Assembly: GCF_036417845.1 (NCBI RefSeq)
Contig: NC_089991.1
Span: forward strand, 11,971,001-12,035,000
Reading direction: 5' to 3'
DNA from: Apteryx mantelli
Lineage: Eukaryota; Chordata; Aves; Apterygiformes; Apterygidae
DNA: 64,000 nt
The notes under the pieces were generated by a model. The model made no database searches. It had not been told where the DNA came from and saw only the letters and a list, made by a program, of their open reading frames with translations. A program made the translations under genes and the position numbers. Each line of letters opens with the position of its first letter. The first letter of the stretch is position 1. Positions 39,101 through 54,100 of this stretch are shown piece after piece.

Positions 39101-42100
39101 TCATTCAAATACAAATAGCCTAGCAGGTTTATTTTCCTTGGCTATAGGGGACAAAGTAGGAGCTTTGCCTATGTGCAGTGAATTGTCCTCTGAAATGTTC
39201 CACTCTTCCTCTGCCAGCTGATTATACAGGGGAGTCTTCCCTGGCTCCCAAAGTAGGCGTAAAAGGTAGGGGCTGAAAAGGCAGACAGTGTGAAACCACC
39301 TCTGAACAGGGCACCAGGAAAGCCAGGTACTGGAATAGCTTTCTAACAGGGGCAAAGGGGCAAATAAACTTAACTAATTCTATGGGCGCTCCTGCATGGT
39401 GCTGACCCGGCAATTACGCAGTAGGGTGTCAGCTAATGGAAGACAAAAATGGGCAAAATCCCTTTGACTAACTTACATTCAGCACCTCCCCTTTGAAGCA
39501 GCCATCACCTGCCTTCATTCTGTGATCACCCAAATCAACTTCTCTTTGCTTTTGAGGCATTCCTAGCAAGCTTCTTACCTTTTTCAAAGCTATATTTAAC
39601 ATCCCCTAGGAGTTTTTGTTCACAAATGCATTTTAGTGTTTTGCCTGACAAGGCTAATTGTCCCACAATATCTACCTTGGTTAGACTGCTCAATAGAGCC
39701 TTTAATACTTTTTGCTGTCTAGCACAGTTCCCTCATCCTTTTCAAGTCTCTTCTGAATAGATCCTCTCAAGCAACCAGAAATTTTGTCCACTCAATTACA
39801 GGTTTTTCAAATAAGGGGCTTCTGTAGAGACTAGATATATGATTAGTACAGTTGCCTTCCTCATGAGGCAGTGGGTAGACTTAAAAAAGCAAAAAAGAAG
39901 CCACCACCATCGCTCGCTAACATCACGTATCATCTCTTGCCATCATTAGTTTATCGTAAAAAGAGAAAGAGTCCTCACTTCAAGCATAAACCAGCTAAAC
40001 CCTAGCAGCTATGAAGTACAGCTTAGTTAATCTACCCAAGACAGATAAACGTAAAAGAGTGCTGCCAGTGTTCATCATAATAAAAGGAAGAAACCATCAT
40101 ACAAAAGCTCTGGCTCTGATTCTCCTAACAGTGACCACAGACACCATAGCATTTGCAAGATCAGACCCCACAATAGCTATGTTATCTAAAACAGATTTCT
40201 ATAAAGCACTGCCAAGTCTTAAAACAGCCAAAGCTCCAAAGGAATGGAAAATATCCATAGCTTTCTGGTAACTTTTTATTTCAGTTGAAACAAGAAAACG
40301 AGACAGTGAAAGATCCAAGGGGTTTGTCTCCCACCCGTGGGGCTGGTCATTTTACATTTTGGTACTGTATGCCTTTCTGAACTGTCCTGGGTTTTTTTGG
40401 TGCAATTTCATCTGCAATGACATCTGAAGGTAGCCTAACACCAACTCCTCCAGTGGTACTAGCATGGCATAGCTGAGGCTGCTCCAAGAAACAGCAGCAC
40501 ATTTCAGGACCTTGTCTTGCACAAGGAAACACACTACCACACAAACAAGAAGTCCCTGTAGACTTGGCTGTATTTGTAGCGACTGAGATGATTGCTCTGC
40601 TCTGTTCAGACTAACAGAAGACAGACTGGTTTGTAGCAATTAATGAATAAGCAGTTAAGAACAGAGGGAAATTTCCCCAATTTTATAGTGTAACAAGAAA
40701 AAAAAGGCATAGAAGCCACAGAGTCTTCTCAAGCAAGCACTCTACAAAATGCATCAAAAAGTCCAATCCACTGCTTCCCATCCGCCCTACTAATCCCTAC
40801 TTCTGCATCTGCCATCACAACTTGCATATGTTAGGTTTGCTTCTTTAGCACTCCTCTACTTTGTATTAAAAATTACCAAAGCACTTCATACTTGCAGCAA
40901 GTGGCCTGCTCTGTGCTGCACTGGTAAGAAACGCCTCACAGACCAGGAATCTTCGTAGGACTCTCACGGATGGAAGATGCAAGGAGAAGCTATCAGGCAC
41001 TGCATCAGCACGCCTGCAGTCCCACCGACGCAGGACCCATCCTAACAAGTGATATTCTCCTCTTCTCCAGGAGAGGTGATGCTCAGATAAGATGCCCCTG
41101 ACAGCTGTAGAAAACTTGATGCTCAGTCATTGTATTTTATAAGGTTAAGGCTTAGGTATATGAACTGAAGTTTGCAGACTTTATTGTATGTGCTTTTGCT
41201 TACTAAAGGAGGGTCATAGACTCTCAAACAACCTCACAAACAAACTACAAAATACAACGCAATGTACTTTTCAAGAGCACATTTTCTCATTTCCTAATCC
41301 CTGATCTAGTCCCACCATCCAACCTGGCCTCCACAAATACAGAAGACAGACGTTTGTTACGTTCTATTCTAAATATTATCACAATTAAGTCAATTTTTTG
41401 CTTTTAAAAGAAAAGCTCAAAAACAAACAAGTGGCATTAACTGCTACAAAATTTTATGAGGCTTTAAAAAATATATTATGGCACCTTGTCACACTGAGTA
41501 GTTTTTATTACAAGGGCAATTTTCTTTAATGAAAGTTGTTAGGTGAACTGGATGGATTCCAATGGCTGCGTCTACTCTAGGCAAAGTAATACAGCCCAAA
41601 CATATAAACGAGAGTTAGATTATCCGTAGATTAAAAACTAGACTGGTAGCTTGCTAACACACTTTGCAATAAGTTTGATATACGGCATATACATTAACAG
41701 TACCAGTCAAGAACTACTTAAGTAGGGTGCTTTCTTTATTTTGAGCTGTAAATAAAACTCAGTGCAAAGAATGAGGAGAAGCTTCAATAGGAGGCCTGGA
41801 TAACATAAGCAGTCCTGAAGCTCTCCAAAACAAGATTTCTTTTTCCCTAAGCCAAATTCTTGTGGCCACCTTACTGCACCTTTTCCTCCTGGTCTCAGCA
41901 CCTGAGCAGAGCTGCCCTTAGATGCCATTAGTTGGTGACCACCTGTAGCACGGCAGGGACTTTCCACGATAGGATTTTCTTATATCCCCAAGTTTTTGTT
42001 CTGGCCACTGCACGTCTGCCAACCAAACAGGCACCAGTACAGTCTGTGGATTATTCTTTCTGTAGCTTCAGAAAGCAAATGCTTGAGAATCAAGACAACT

Positions 42101-45100
42101 TAGGCATGAATCTGCAACACAGGGATGGCTTAAATGGCACTGCAGTTCCAGATTCCATGGGGCTCAAGTTTGGTCAAAGCAGAAGCTACCTCAACACATT
42201 ATTTCACTGCAAATCATGCAACCTCTTCTCCAGTCCGCAATGTCTGGATTCTCCCATCTGTTTCACACCCCATTGGCTCAGCCACGTTCTCAGAGAGACT
42301 TGTGCAAAATCACCAATATGTTTGTAGCTTATTTTGGATCAATTTGGTTCAGACCAAAGCTGGTTTCCCACAGAATTCACTAGAAGAGATCAAGCAATTC
42401 TCAGGTTTATAACAGGACTTTAAACTACTTTTTGCCTGCATGCTTTAAGTTAGACAGCTATTCCCTTATAACCTGCTTTGGGGTACAAAGGAACTTCATT
42501 CTCTTGAGCTCATACAGTTTAGATTTGTGTACTTTCCCTTCCCGATCATCTACTTAGAAATAATAGCAAACGGGTTGGTTGCCTTCCCAATAGACAACCA
42601 CAAAATTCACTGCTATGTGGAACTCGTGCATACATACAGGAAAACAACATGCATGTGCCAGGCTGCTCCCCAGTAGAAAAAAAAAAAGTAGTAGCATCAG
42701 GCCTGCTGAGTACCTGAGGGTTTTTTAATTTGCTTTTAAGCAGAGACACTGCAGGAAGTGGAGCTGATGCCTCTGTCATTCTCTGAGAAACAAAGGCATA
42801 TGTCACTTTGAAGAAAACAGCATGGCCTTTTAGAATAAGTTCATGGACTGGTGGCAGCTTGGGACTTCCCAGCTCACAGATGATAGAGAAGAGCTGACCT
42901 TCACCTCCAGCTGCAGTAATTCTTGGGCAGTTCCAACCATAAACTGCCCTACGCACATTTGCTTTTTGAGCTTCAAAGGATTAGTTGAACACTTTGAATA
43001 ATTTGGCCATTGCTCAGACTTTTGACCAGTCAAAGTCAATAATTGATCCCAGGGCTGAAAAGATAACAAATTTGTTTATGTGGTCTCAACCCATTAAACC
43101 TTTATTTCCACAGATGCTTGAACTCAAAGGAACTGCAAAGCCTTTACTTTCACTCAGGAAAACTGTCCTCTGCTAGAGAAGGACAAGGCAGGGCTTTTAG
43201 GTCTCAACAGAGTTCAGATGGCAATAATGTGGTTAGCATAAAGTCTTTTCGCATGTGTCCCTGTAACATCTCTGCAGTGCTTGGCAGGAAGGAGGGTACC
43301 AACATTTGCGATCTTGGGTTAGAAATAACTTAATTCTTTGCAAGTATCAGTCAGAACCTGTGATTAGATTTATGCCCAGAGAACGGACAGAGGAAATCTT
43401 TCCCTCTTAGGGAAGTATTTCTGATTCATATGTTACTTGAGACCCTATCACCTTTGGCTTCTGAATTTTACACTATCTGGCACAGCTCCAGTGATTTTGG
43501 TGTGGCTGCTCTTATGAGTGCTATCAATCCTCCTCTTCTCAAACCAATTCAAAATGAGCAGCATTGCAGAAATCAAAAATACTCTCAAAAATCTTCCTGC
43601 GCTACTCAAATGCCACTGGTGAAACAAGTTCCCTCTGCTGTACCTGTACTCAGTATCCTGCTTCCTGGCAAGGTGCATTGCTTCAGTTTAAACATGGAAG
43701 GATGAAGAGAGATTAAGAAAGGAGGGACTTTACACTCTGAAAATTTGGAGAACTCTTTCCCTCTCCTGCTGAAGGGCACATGACACAGGAGAAAAGAATG
43801 GGAAAATGTGCCGAATTCATTTTCAAGCAACCAATGCTAGTTTCTCTTTCCTAAAGGCTATTTTGGCTATTTTCCAAACACCAAACCCTAAAGTGCAACT
43901 GGTTTGTCTGGTATTTGTTTACAAGTCATACCCACCCTCCTGTCCCTACCTTCCTACACAGAGACATGCTTATTTAAGATTACAAATGGCTCCATTCATC
44001 TTTGCTCAGATACTTGGTCCTAACGTGCTGTTTAACAATTTAAGAATGAATTATACTCCTTCCTGAATCTACCATAATGTGCAAGCCAGGCCACCCTGAA
44101 ATAGAAAGCTCTTCATCGTTTAAATTAACTTCTCTCTCTGTTTTGGTGCAGATGAGTAATCCTTTTAAATAGCAAAATATGCTGTTATACAAACAGGCAG
44201 CACTTACACTAGTTTTAATTTTCTTTCAGTGTTTTCACCCTCTGATCACTGAAGTTGGTGGGGAGGATAATAAACCGATTTAATAAATTGCACTAACACC
44301 AGTCCCAATAATAGCAACTGATTAAGCTGATCACAGCCTTCCAAGCTGAATCTTCCTACAAACAAAGAAAAGGCCTAGGAAGGAAAAAATTAATATCGTT
44401 TGCTTCACTGATTACAGTTCTGTGGTGGAATGTCTGAAAAAGCCTTGCTAGCTTGCAGACCTGTGCTCTGCTAACACACTGCCGCTGAAGCAGGATGCGG
44501 TGGCGAGGGAGCCCCAGTTTCCACTGCCCCCTCTGCATCAGTTCTGGGTCTCAACACATCTTCGGGAAGGAAAACTGGGGAAAAAAGTTCTATGTGCATG
44601 GGACAAAAGCTGAAAGTCTACCACCCCACTTCCTAATACAGTAGTCATTACTGTTTAGATTAATTATAAAGATTAAAAATGAATAAATAAATAGAGATGA
44701 GGTTGCTAGAAGTCTCACTCACTTTCTCTTCCTAGATGTTTATTTGGGAAAAACAAAGCTATTTTATGGATAACAAAGTGCATAGAAGTGAAAGTGTGGG
44801 TCCAAGTAGTAAGCCAGACTGCAAAGTTGCTGGAGCAAAGAGCACAGTCATAAGCCCGGGCTCAGTGCTCTGATAAAGTCACCACAATCAGCCCCAGGTT
44901 GCTTAACTTCTGCTGTCTCACCTGTATCACCAATTACTTCCTGAATTTGCAATGGGAATTTTCCCACAGCTTCCTCCATTTGAGAGCAGACATACAAACT
45001 CCATTCAGTTATGGTTTCAGGATACACCAGTACTAAATGCAGACACAAAGGTGTAATCTTAAAATGAGAAAATCTACTTTTACTGGCATAACATATAAGC

Positions 45101-48100
45101 ACACCCAAACTCTAGGGAAGGTTTAGTAGGCTGCATATCCAAGCAGGGAAATACTCGGGAAATACTTGGGGAATAATCATCTCAGCTACAGCATAACCTT
45201 TTAATGTCTCAGGAAACTTTCATTTGTACAGGAAGTCTATTCCAACAGTTTCTTCCTGAGGGAATCCAGAAAAAATCCATTTACTCACTCTATCCATCCT
45301 TCCTTCATGCTGTAAGGTTTAAGCACCTTTTGTTCATTAGGAGCAATGGACCCAACCTGCGTTGTATGTTAGTTCTTAGGTCCTTTACACACTGACTCCC
45401 AGGGCAATCTACAATATCATCCTCTCCTGTGCCATAACCAATCTTCCCCAAGGGGAACAACGATTCTCATTAGTTGACTCTTCTCCCTCCCCACTTCATT
45501 AAATATGTATCAAGATTAAAGCACCCACTTACATTTTTTCCTATCCTGTTGACTACATTTGATCTAAAGAGGTGATTTTGTGACTCTCAGTCATTTCCTT
45601 GTTGATTGCTTTTACCATCAGAGACTGTTTTGCTGACATACAAATTAGCTACAGTTTTGGGGCTGTGCAGCCTTCATAGCAGCTGACACAGGAGCAAACT
45701 CCTTACAGCACACTTAATATTCAGCTCAAGTTTGATGTAGCCATGACGACTAGCAGGAAGGGCATTACAGTCTCAAATACTGCCTTCAAACTGGGGAATC
45801 TGTGCCTTCATCTTAAGGACAAACAAGTGGTTTTGATTAGCTATTTGCTTAACCAGGAGAATGCCTGCATGCCTGCTCAATGCTAACCCACTTACTAAAT
45901 TGACAAAAATCTTACGGGCAGATGAAACACACTGAAAAACATTGAGAGCAGGCACCACACCAGTGGCATTGACACTTCCAGCAATCAGAGGCTAATGTAT
46001 GCACCATACACTGCTTCAGGATCCTGCAAACTCGCACACCACCTTTTCTGCTGGAGTTAAAAATCATGAGAAACCTGATTAGTCTTTAACTATCTTTAAT
46101 CTACATCACCAACTGCTTTTTGAGCTTTCTGAGCCCTGGAGAGACAAGCCGGGGTGCAGGAGTGTTTCAGAAGTTTGCTCACAGGGCAGAACAAACCTGA
46201 TTGAACATGACTTTGCAATCAACAGGCTTCAGGACAGATCAAGTGCACAGGGATGAGGCAGAACAGGCTGCTGTGCTGGAGGGCACAACTGCTTCGACAT
46301 GCTGACCAGCAGTAAGGATACGTGCACTAGTGCAAGTGATGTACCGGACAGGATATGACCACTTGAGTCTAAATTCTATGACCAAGAGTATAAAAGCTTG
46401 CCATCAGTTGGAGAGACACAGGCAGATGAAGTGTTAAGACATTTCATACTAAAATGTTTTGGAATGTATCAAAGCTTATGAGATTAAAACCTTAAAAGTC
46501 ACTGAATTTTGCTGTGACCCCCCCAACCCCCGCAAAACCAGTCCTTAGAGATTCAGCTTTGCCTTTATCAGCGATATGCACTTACAAAGAACAGAGTATT
46601 TGCTCTGCAGAGAACAGAAAGAAAAGATTGCAGAAAGAGCACAAGCATTAGAAGAAAAAAATCTATTCAGGACTTCTGCCTTGTTAGAGAACATGCTGTT
46701 TAGGTCCAAGATGTGACCCACTTGAAAGTTGCTTTGATTTGGTAGGGATGCATCCTTTGGAATCCAAAGGCTTCAGTCTCAAGGGTCTGTGGGAGGAAGA
46801 ACAACTAACTATGAAGCCTAAAACTAGTAATGTAGACTTACAATAATTTTGCTTTGGGATTGCAGCCAAGCAGAATATTGGAAAAAATAACTGATAGGCC
46901 TTCATTCCTACATAATGCCACATATTAATAACCATGAATGACAAAACAAAGCAAGACCATATTTGCCTTGTGCTCCATATGTCAGAGAACAGAAAACAAG
47001 TATTGACACATGAAACAATCACCAATACATCTGGAATTAAAAAATGCACAGACACATTTGACTTGTAGCAGCCATTGGCATGTCAGAAGTATATTTTAAC
47101 ACTCACACTTTACTCTTTTCTTCTAGACTTTTGTCATCAGTTCCCAATTTTATTTACTTTATTGGAGAGCAAATGCAACTATTAAAATAAGTCACCAACA
47201 TCTGCCAGAAAGGTCAGTAAATCTACTAAATCCTGAAGCACAAATCCAGGGCTGTTAACAGCTGTGCTGATACCAAAACTAAGATATTTGATGGATAATA
47301 TTGTTCTCAGTTGACCGACTCATTCCTTTCAGCTGGATGACAGAGTGGGGTACTGATAGCTGAAGGCACACCGCTTTTAAACCTGAGCCTTGGCTTCAGC
47401 TGTTCAGCACAGTAAGCTATCATGTTCCACTGGAGACACCATCACCACATGCTTGAGCTTATTGGTAAGAGGCAAACTTGGTCCTGATGCCAATTATGAA
47501 GAGATACTATACTGAGAGAATGAGTTGGGCATTTCTTCATTGAAAAAAATATCCTATTCACTGCAATTAAAACTATAAAGAAGAGGAATCTGTTTTAGAT
47601 TTCCCATGTTAATTTTTAAATTGCAGAAGCATTACCTTTCAATTTTCTCAAAGTGAAGAAGTTTCCGCTTTTAACAAAGTCCCTGTATTAGAACAGCTGC
47701 TTTGTCAATGCCACCCAAAATGCACACTTAAATAGCAGAAACGATGATTACTAATAATAGACATATATGAGCATTGGCAGAGGGTGTTCAAATCACATTT
47801 CTAATTAACTTCTATAGAGAAGCAGCTGTAAAGCATTAAAATGCTGATTCACACTGCAGCTGGAAGATATTTAGTTTTTTGACTCCTAGCAGATGAAGAC
47901 ACTTACTTCAAGGTGAGAAGAACAAAATTAAAGCTGTTTGCCTGCAAACTCTTACTAAAAGCAGCTATATGCATAGGGTTTCCATAGTATCAGACAACGC
48001 ACTTGGACTTATTTAATGAGTTGTAATGGGAAACCCTGTCCTTTTTATCTTCTAAACACTTCAGTGTGCCAGACATCCTTCACCACACAATAATTAGTTC

Positions 48101-51100
48101 ATAGTAAACCGGATGTATTTTATTCACTCATCTCCTTTCCAGAAGATAAACATCAGTTGCTAGTGATGAAGGAAAGTACTAAATAATGATGAAAAGTGAA
48201 CTGGTCGGGTAGTTTAAGCTGTCACAAAAGAACCCTGAAGTAAACAACTAGGTTGGGCGCTAGCTCTTTACCTAGGAAACTTAAAATGTTCACCTGAACC
48301 AGTAGTATTCAAAGTAAAGCCATTTGCTATAGAGAAGTCAATACCTATGTAATTTCTAACAGAAGCATTTTAATAGTCATAGTCTTAGAACTGTTTTTAC
48401 TGTAAGTTTATACATCTGATACATCTGGTAGTTAAACCAGAAGACAAATGACCAGGTCTACAAACTGAGCATCAAGAGCCTGAATTTTAATAACATACAA
48501 ATATCAGGATAAAAAAAATTTTAAGAGAAAAGCACATTTATTTTTTCAGCCTTCCAGGTCTCCACACTTCAAAGAACCAGCTTTCTACACCAGGTACTCA
48601 AGGGGAGATCTCACTGACAGATATTTCAGAGTTGTTACGAAAGTCTAAACAGACCTGAGATGATCTGCAATGAATTCAAAGTGCAAGGAAAAAAAATCCC
48701 TTTATTCTGTGACTTAAAGAATATTTTTGTAAATTAAGTCCTTTGAGACAGCAGCAACCACAACCTCTACAAGAGAAAGAACATTAAGGAAAGTTGAAAA
48801 GGTTGTAGAAAAGCATAGCTCTCTAACAAAAGCTTGGCTTGCTTTTTTTTTTTTTTTAATCTAAACAAATGCTTTAAGGTTAAAAGCTATAAAAGGATCA
48901 CATTCAGAATTCAGTAAGAAAATGGCCATTGCTACTTTGTCTTTAACAGTCACTCCATATTCAGAGAGGTACTAACCAGATATGCCTTAGTGCCTCTAAA
49001 AGAAATAAGCAACTCACACAATGCATGTGCCTAAAGATGAAAAGATAATCCCTTTAGCTGCATAAATCCCTTACTGGTCCATTTAAAGATCAAAAACAAT
49101 TCCAGAATCAAACACTTTTCTATTTCAGATACTAAGAACATGATTTCCTTCAATTAAAGTCTGGCAGATGTGGTTAATGGAACAGGGCTGTATTTGCTAC
49201 ATACCTGATCCTGCACCAAATTACACATTAATCATCCCTCGCCTTTCCCTTTCAGTACACCACTTACAATGACTTACGCCCTTCAGACCAAATTATGCTG
49301 CATGTGGTTCAGCCAAGTAGCCTTACCCACATTTGTTTTCCCATTCAGATTGTGCCATACGGCTACCTCTGGAATTGCTTTTACCGCAACATAAAGAGAG
49401 ATTTAAAACCTCACAGGGACTTGTCTTTGAAAGGGAAAGAGGGGATTTGTCTGTGGCCACCTCTGACACTCAGTGAGCAGATAAGCTCCGGGACTACAGC
49501 CCTCTCCCCTACAGCAAACTTCCAAGCAACCTGCAGAAATGCGTGGAGAAAGCACAAAGTGGCAAGGCAAGGGGAGCTGACCCTACACGAGGGAAGAGGG
49601 CAAACAAAGGGGCAAAACCTTGGTCAAAAGGGAAATCTTTGCAAGAGGTGAAATCCAGGTGGCATTGCTCAGAGAAAACACTCCTTGGACTCCTTCACTA
49701 ACACACCTACAGGCTTCTCGTTGCCTTCCGGAGATGAGCAGCAAGCGGCACGCGACCTTCCAGGCTCACAACGCTTAGGTGTCTCCCAAACACAAAACAG
49801 CAGCTCTAACTCTAAATACACAAAGTCTTGCTGAAAAAACACACCTCTGAAAGAGTGAATTAAGGTGGGGCAAGAATAAGAAAAATTCAAAATGGGTGGA
49901 AAAATAAATATTTCAGGACTCCTAAACAGATAGAGTTTTCACCAATTAAATTGAGGCTCAAGGAAACAGGGTAGGGTTGGAGGAAAGAGGAAGTTGAAAC
50001 CTGCAGCCTCCCTAACCGTCCCCAAGGCAGAACGAGACCCGTGCACCCTGCTCATCACAAAACTCTCACCTCCAAATCAAGCATAACTGTGTGCATACCT
50101 CTTGGATAACTGGATCCTAAAACTTACGGGCTTTATCGAAAGGCCAGAAGGTTGATTTCACAAATGTCACTGTCCTGTTGGGTTCAAAATGTTTAATTAA
50201 TTCAGGTGAAATTGTTACTGCCTCTCAATCGCAGGTGCAGATTTTGACCAGTTACCATAAGCAGGATATTAAGGCTTCACGCATTGCCACTGTACACACG
50301 CACAAAGCCGCAAGTCAGACGGCCCGGCTGAGTTAACATTTCCAGAACAATCCTGATGTTCGGAGACTCCAGTATTTTCAGTGCTGCCACACTCAACTTT
50401 ATTACTGTCTTAACATAGTGCTTTGCATATAAGTGTACAAAAGCTTTAGTGATGATGGATGCTATGATTCTTGTTCCTTAACAAGGGACAAACTTGTTCT
50501 AAAACACTGTCATTTACACAAAAGTAGTCTTAAAAAAGAGTAAGAACAGGCTGTCAGTCAATATGCAAATAACCTAATGCTGAAATGCGACTTATGTATG
50601 AAATTTAAACAGTGAGCCACAATCACCGATTTCCATCAAGGTAGGTCATAAAGTGAGATTTACTCGAGGTACTTCTGAACCGCCTGTGTGGTATATGTGT
50701 TTTCTTCTGCACATGGCTAACCTGAAGTACATGGCAAGATATTTCTTTTAAATGATGTTCAGCAATTATGTTACAGCCTTCTAGCACACAGTAAGCTTAC
50801 AGCGTCTTGAATAATTTAAAAATTTCAATTGCTGCAAAAGGTGAAAAAGTAAAAACCTATCATGTTTTACATTAAAGAAAGGGCTGAAAATACCTCATGT
50901 ATATTTGCCTGGAACAAACTGACAAATACAAACAATTACTTTTAAGTTTTTAGAGGTATTAGTTTTCCCTAGGCTGTTTTACCTTTTGATGACTAGACAA
51001 GGCAACTAGGCAATGGGGCATATGATATCCTTGTGCAGTCCATTTAATTAGGTTTACTCTTCCCATATTATCTCATTCTGGAGTTTTTCTTACTTATAAG

Positions 51101-54100
51101 AGACATCTTGGCTTTCAACACTGGCTCCCATAGCATCCTCATGGACAAACTGATGAAGTACGGTCTGGATAAATGGACAGTGAGGTGGATTCAGCTCCAG
51201 AATGACAAAGAAGCTTGTGCAAAAGCAAGGGTGGTTTATGCAACAAGTGTCTGCAAGTTACAAGAATTAGATGGAGACCACAGTCCATTTTGCAGAAGAC
51301 AGAAGGTGACTAGATGAATATCTTGATTTCTTACAACCATAGCCAGATTCAAATTGCTGGCCTAGAGAACTGAAGCAGCCCCTGAAGCACCATGAACTGC
51401 CTGTCTGATATCCATCATCCACTAGCAACGATAAAATGCTAGAGCTAATACAAAAATCTGCAATGTTACAAACTGACCCAAGTTTCAACTTCTCCTCCCA
51501 TCCTCCTGTTTTTATGATATAATGGAACCCACTTACTCACTCACCAGTCAACAGCATGATAATCAAATAATCAAAAAGCAAACAAATTTCACATCTGACA
51601 GTCCCTAGGAGAAAATTGATATACATTAGAAAAAGAATTTCAGTTTACTTAGGGCCACTCTGATGATAACAAGCTTAGAGGGATATAATTAGTATCCCAC
51701 AAGCCTGCATATGAAAGAGCTTAATTTAACTGAGATCAGAACTAAATAGCTATAGAAATAAGTGAAGCCACAAATGCACACAGGGCTACTACAGCTAAGC
51801 ATTTTTATGATCAGACACTCTAGAGTCATAATTCATGTGCATTGCATTCTAATTACTGCTTATCTGGAGGAATTGATGCTATCATCTGTGACCCCCTGAA
51901 ACAACTGAGATTAATCTGAGGAGGTCAGTCTGGGGGTCTTTAGCAGTTCTCAGTAGTGAACAGGAAGAGGCAGACAACACTGGGCAGGTTAAGTCTTATT
52001 CTCTAACAATATTCTGAGCTGGTGCCTCCCTCTAATATAACCTATACTCTTCTGTACATTAAATTCCCGTTATTTATTTATTTAATGCTGATGGTCATGA
52101 GAGGAAAGTCCTTACATCACAGACTACCCAACTAAGTTTGTGGGGAAAAACATATGCTATTATAGCAGTCTTACTGGGAAGGCTATGTCGATACTAGAGA
52201 CCATTATTAGAGAACGCAGAAACAGCTCCATAAAATTAGCCCATTGAGAACAATGGCAGATGATGTGTAGTTTCTTTTAAGCTAACCCATCCCAGATTAC
52301 AAAGACCTTGTCTAACATAGGGAAGCCCCACAGACAAAGGAAGAGCCAAATGTCAGAAAAAAAATACTGGAGGTGACAACATGGTCTGCAGCTCAAGGCA
52401 TACTGAATGTTACTACTGTACCACATCAGACTGATCACCTAAGCTAGCCTTTCCCAGAGCAATGTAGCTGATGTGGAATCCAGCACTAAATTTGTTTGAA
52501 ATAAGAATAGATTTTGATCACTTACACTATATTACAGGCATGCAAAAAAAAAAAAATCCAGACAGCAAGTTGTACCAGCACACTGCAATTTTCAAATACA
52601 AAACAACGGAAACATTTTAAAAAACATGACTATGAAAGCTTTTGCTGCTTGCTATTAAGATTTACTGTCACCAGGATAGCCTTTTTTTGGTTGAAAAATG
52701 TTTATTGCTAAAGGTCACAGAATTGTCTCTCTCGAACAAATTAAGAAATAAACAGCTGTTGACACTTCCAGATGATGATTCATCTGAGAGCACCAACAAT
52801 GTAAAGCAATGCAGCTGCCTTTCGGGAATGCTGCAGACCACAGCAGCCACCAGCTAACCTAGAAATCTAGGTTTTCACTCTCATATCACTATATCAGCTG
52901 ACTCTTCAACCCTCTTCATAACCACACCAAAAATTGCTTATTCTCAAGCTTGAAAATGGATGAAAACAACATCTGCCAGGGAAAAACACAAACTACTTCC
53001 GTGTGCAGTAGCCAGGTTTCCACATTTCTTATTTCTATTAGTAACATCTTCTTTACTTTATCTGAAATAAAGATTTATTTCACATTTATTTCACAGAATG
53101 AGAACTGATTAGATACACAGCTGAAAGAGGCTGAGGGACCGGCACTATTATCGCCACCTATGGAAACTAGCAGAATAAGAGAGCAACACTAACAGGAGAA
53201 CCTCAAGGGCATCTGGGCAAAAAGTCCAAGTTTAACCCCATCACAGGCCAGCAGCACAAAAAATGCTAACAAGTGGGATATAGTCTGCTTGCCAGGGATA
53301 GCCAAGTTTTTGAAGGCAAGGTTTTAAAAGAGTTATTAAAAGTGCTAGAGGTATGTTTAGACAACCTTCAAGTGAAAGGTCACCATGAGGTACAAGCAGA
53401 GTATATCCAATATTTTATCTTGTCAGAGTAATCACTCCATAAAACAATGAATAATATATTTTTAGTGTGCAATTATCCTTTTCATCTTTTCCTTTTCAGT
53501 ATGAGTTTATGGTGACTGTTTACTGATCTCTTTGGGGAAGACACTGACATTTACTGTTGTTACTGTGCCTCTCTGATCTCAAATGGGGCCTCCAGCTATC
53601 ACTATGTTCAACAGCGGTTCTGTAATTTCAGAAGAAAGATGCTGTAACAAATCTGTGGGACTAGCACGCGAAACAAATTTAGCACTCCACCTGGCAGACT
53701 TAATGCAGAGGACTAATCACTTATGATTTGCAAAGAAAACCAAGAGACTGCTCCACAGTCTATTTACTGATCACTGTTTCTGTGGAACGGTGGTGATGAT
53801 CATCATCAACTCGGACACAGGGTCTTCAGTTCCCGCTCAATTTAATCATGAGATAAACAGATAACCAGAGCAGCAGTCTAACAGAGTCCAAATCCAAGAA
53901 AGTGGCCTTTTCAAATATACAACACAAGTAGTAAAATCTTTGCTGGAGCCTCTGCTCCTTCCCACAGTTCATTTCAGGTGTTAAGTTTTCAACTCTCAGC
54001 TTTTTTATTTTATTTTATTTTAAATACTCACACTGCATAAATTAAAAACAGAATTTCCTAACCAGTCTTTCAAGTCAAGATCATGCGTTTAGAACTTTTA

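Noticed and set aside
46684..47055. 123-codon minus-strand frame with hydrophobic stretches in GALNT10 intron 4
   Set aside because: AT-rich sequence gives Leu/Phe/Ile-rich chance frames; there are no splice sites with phase or homology.
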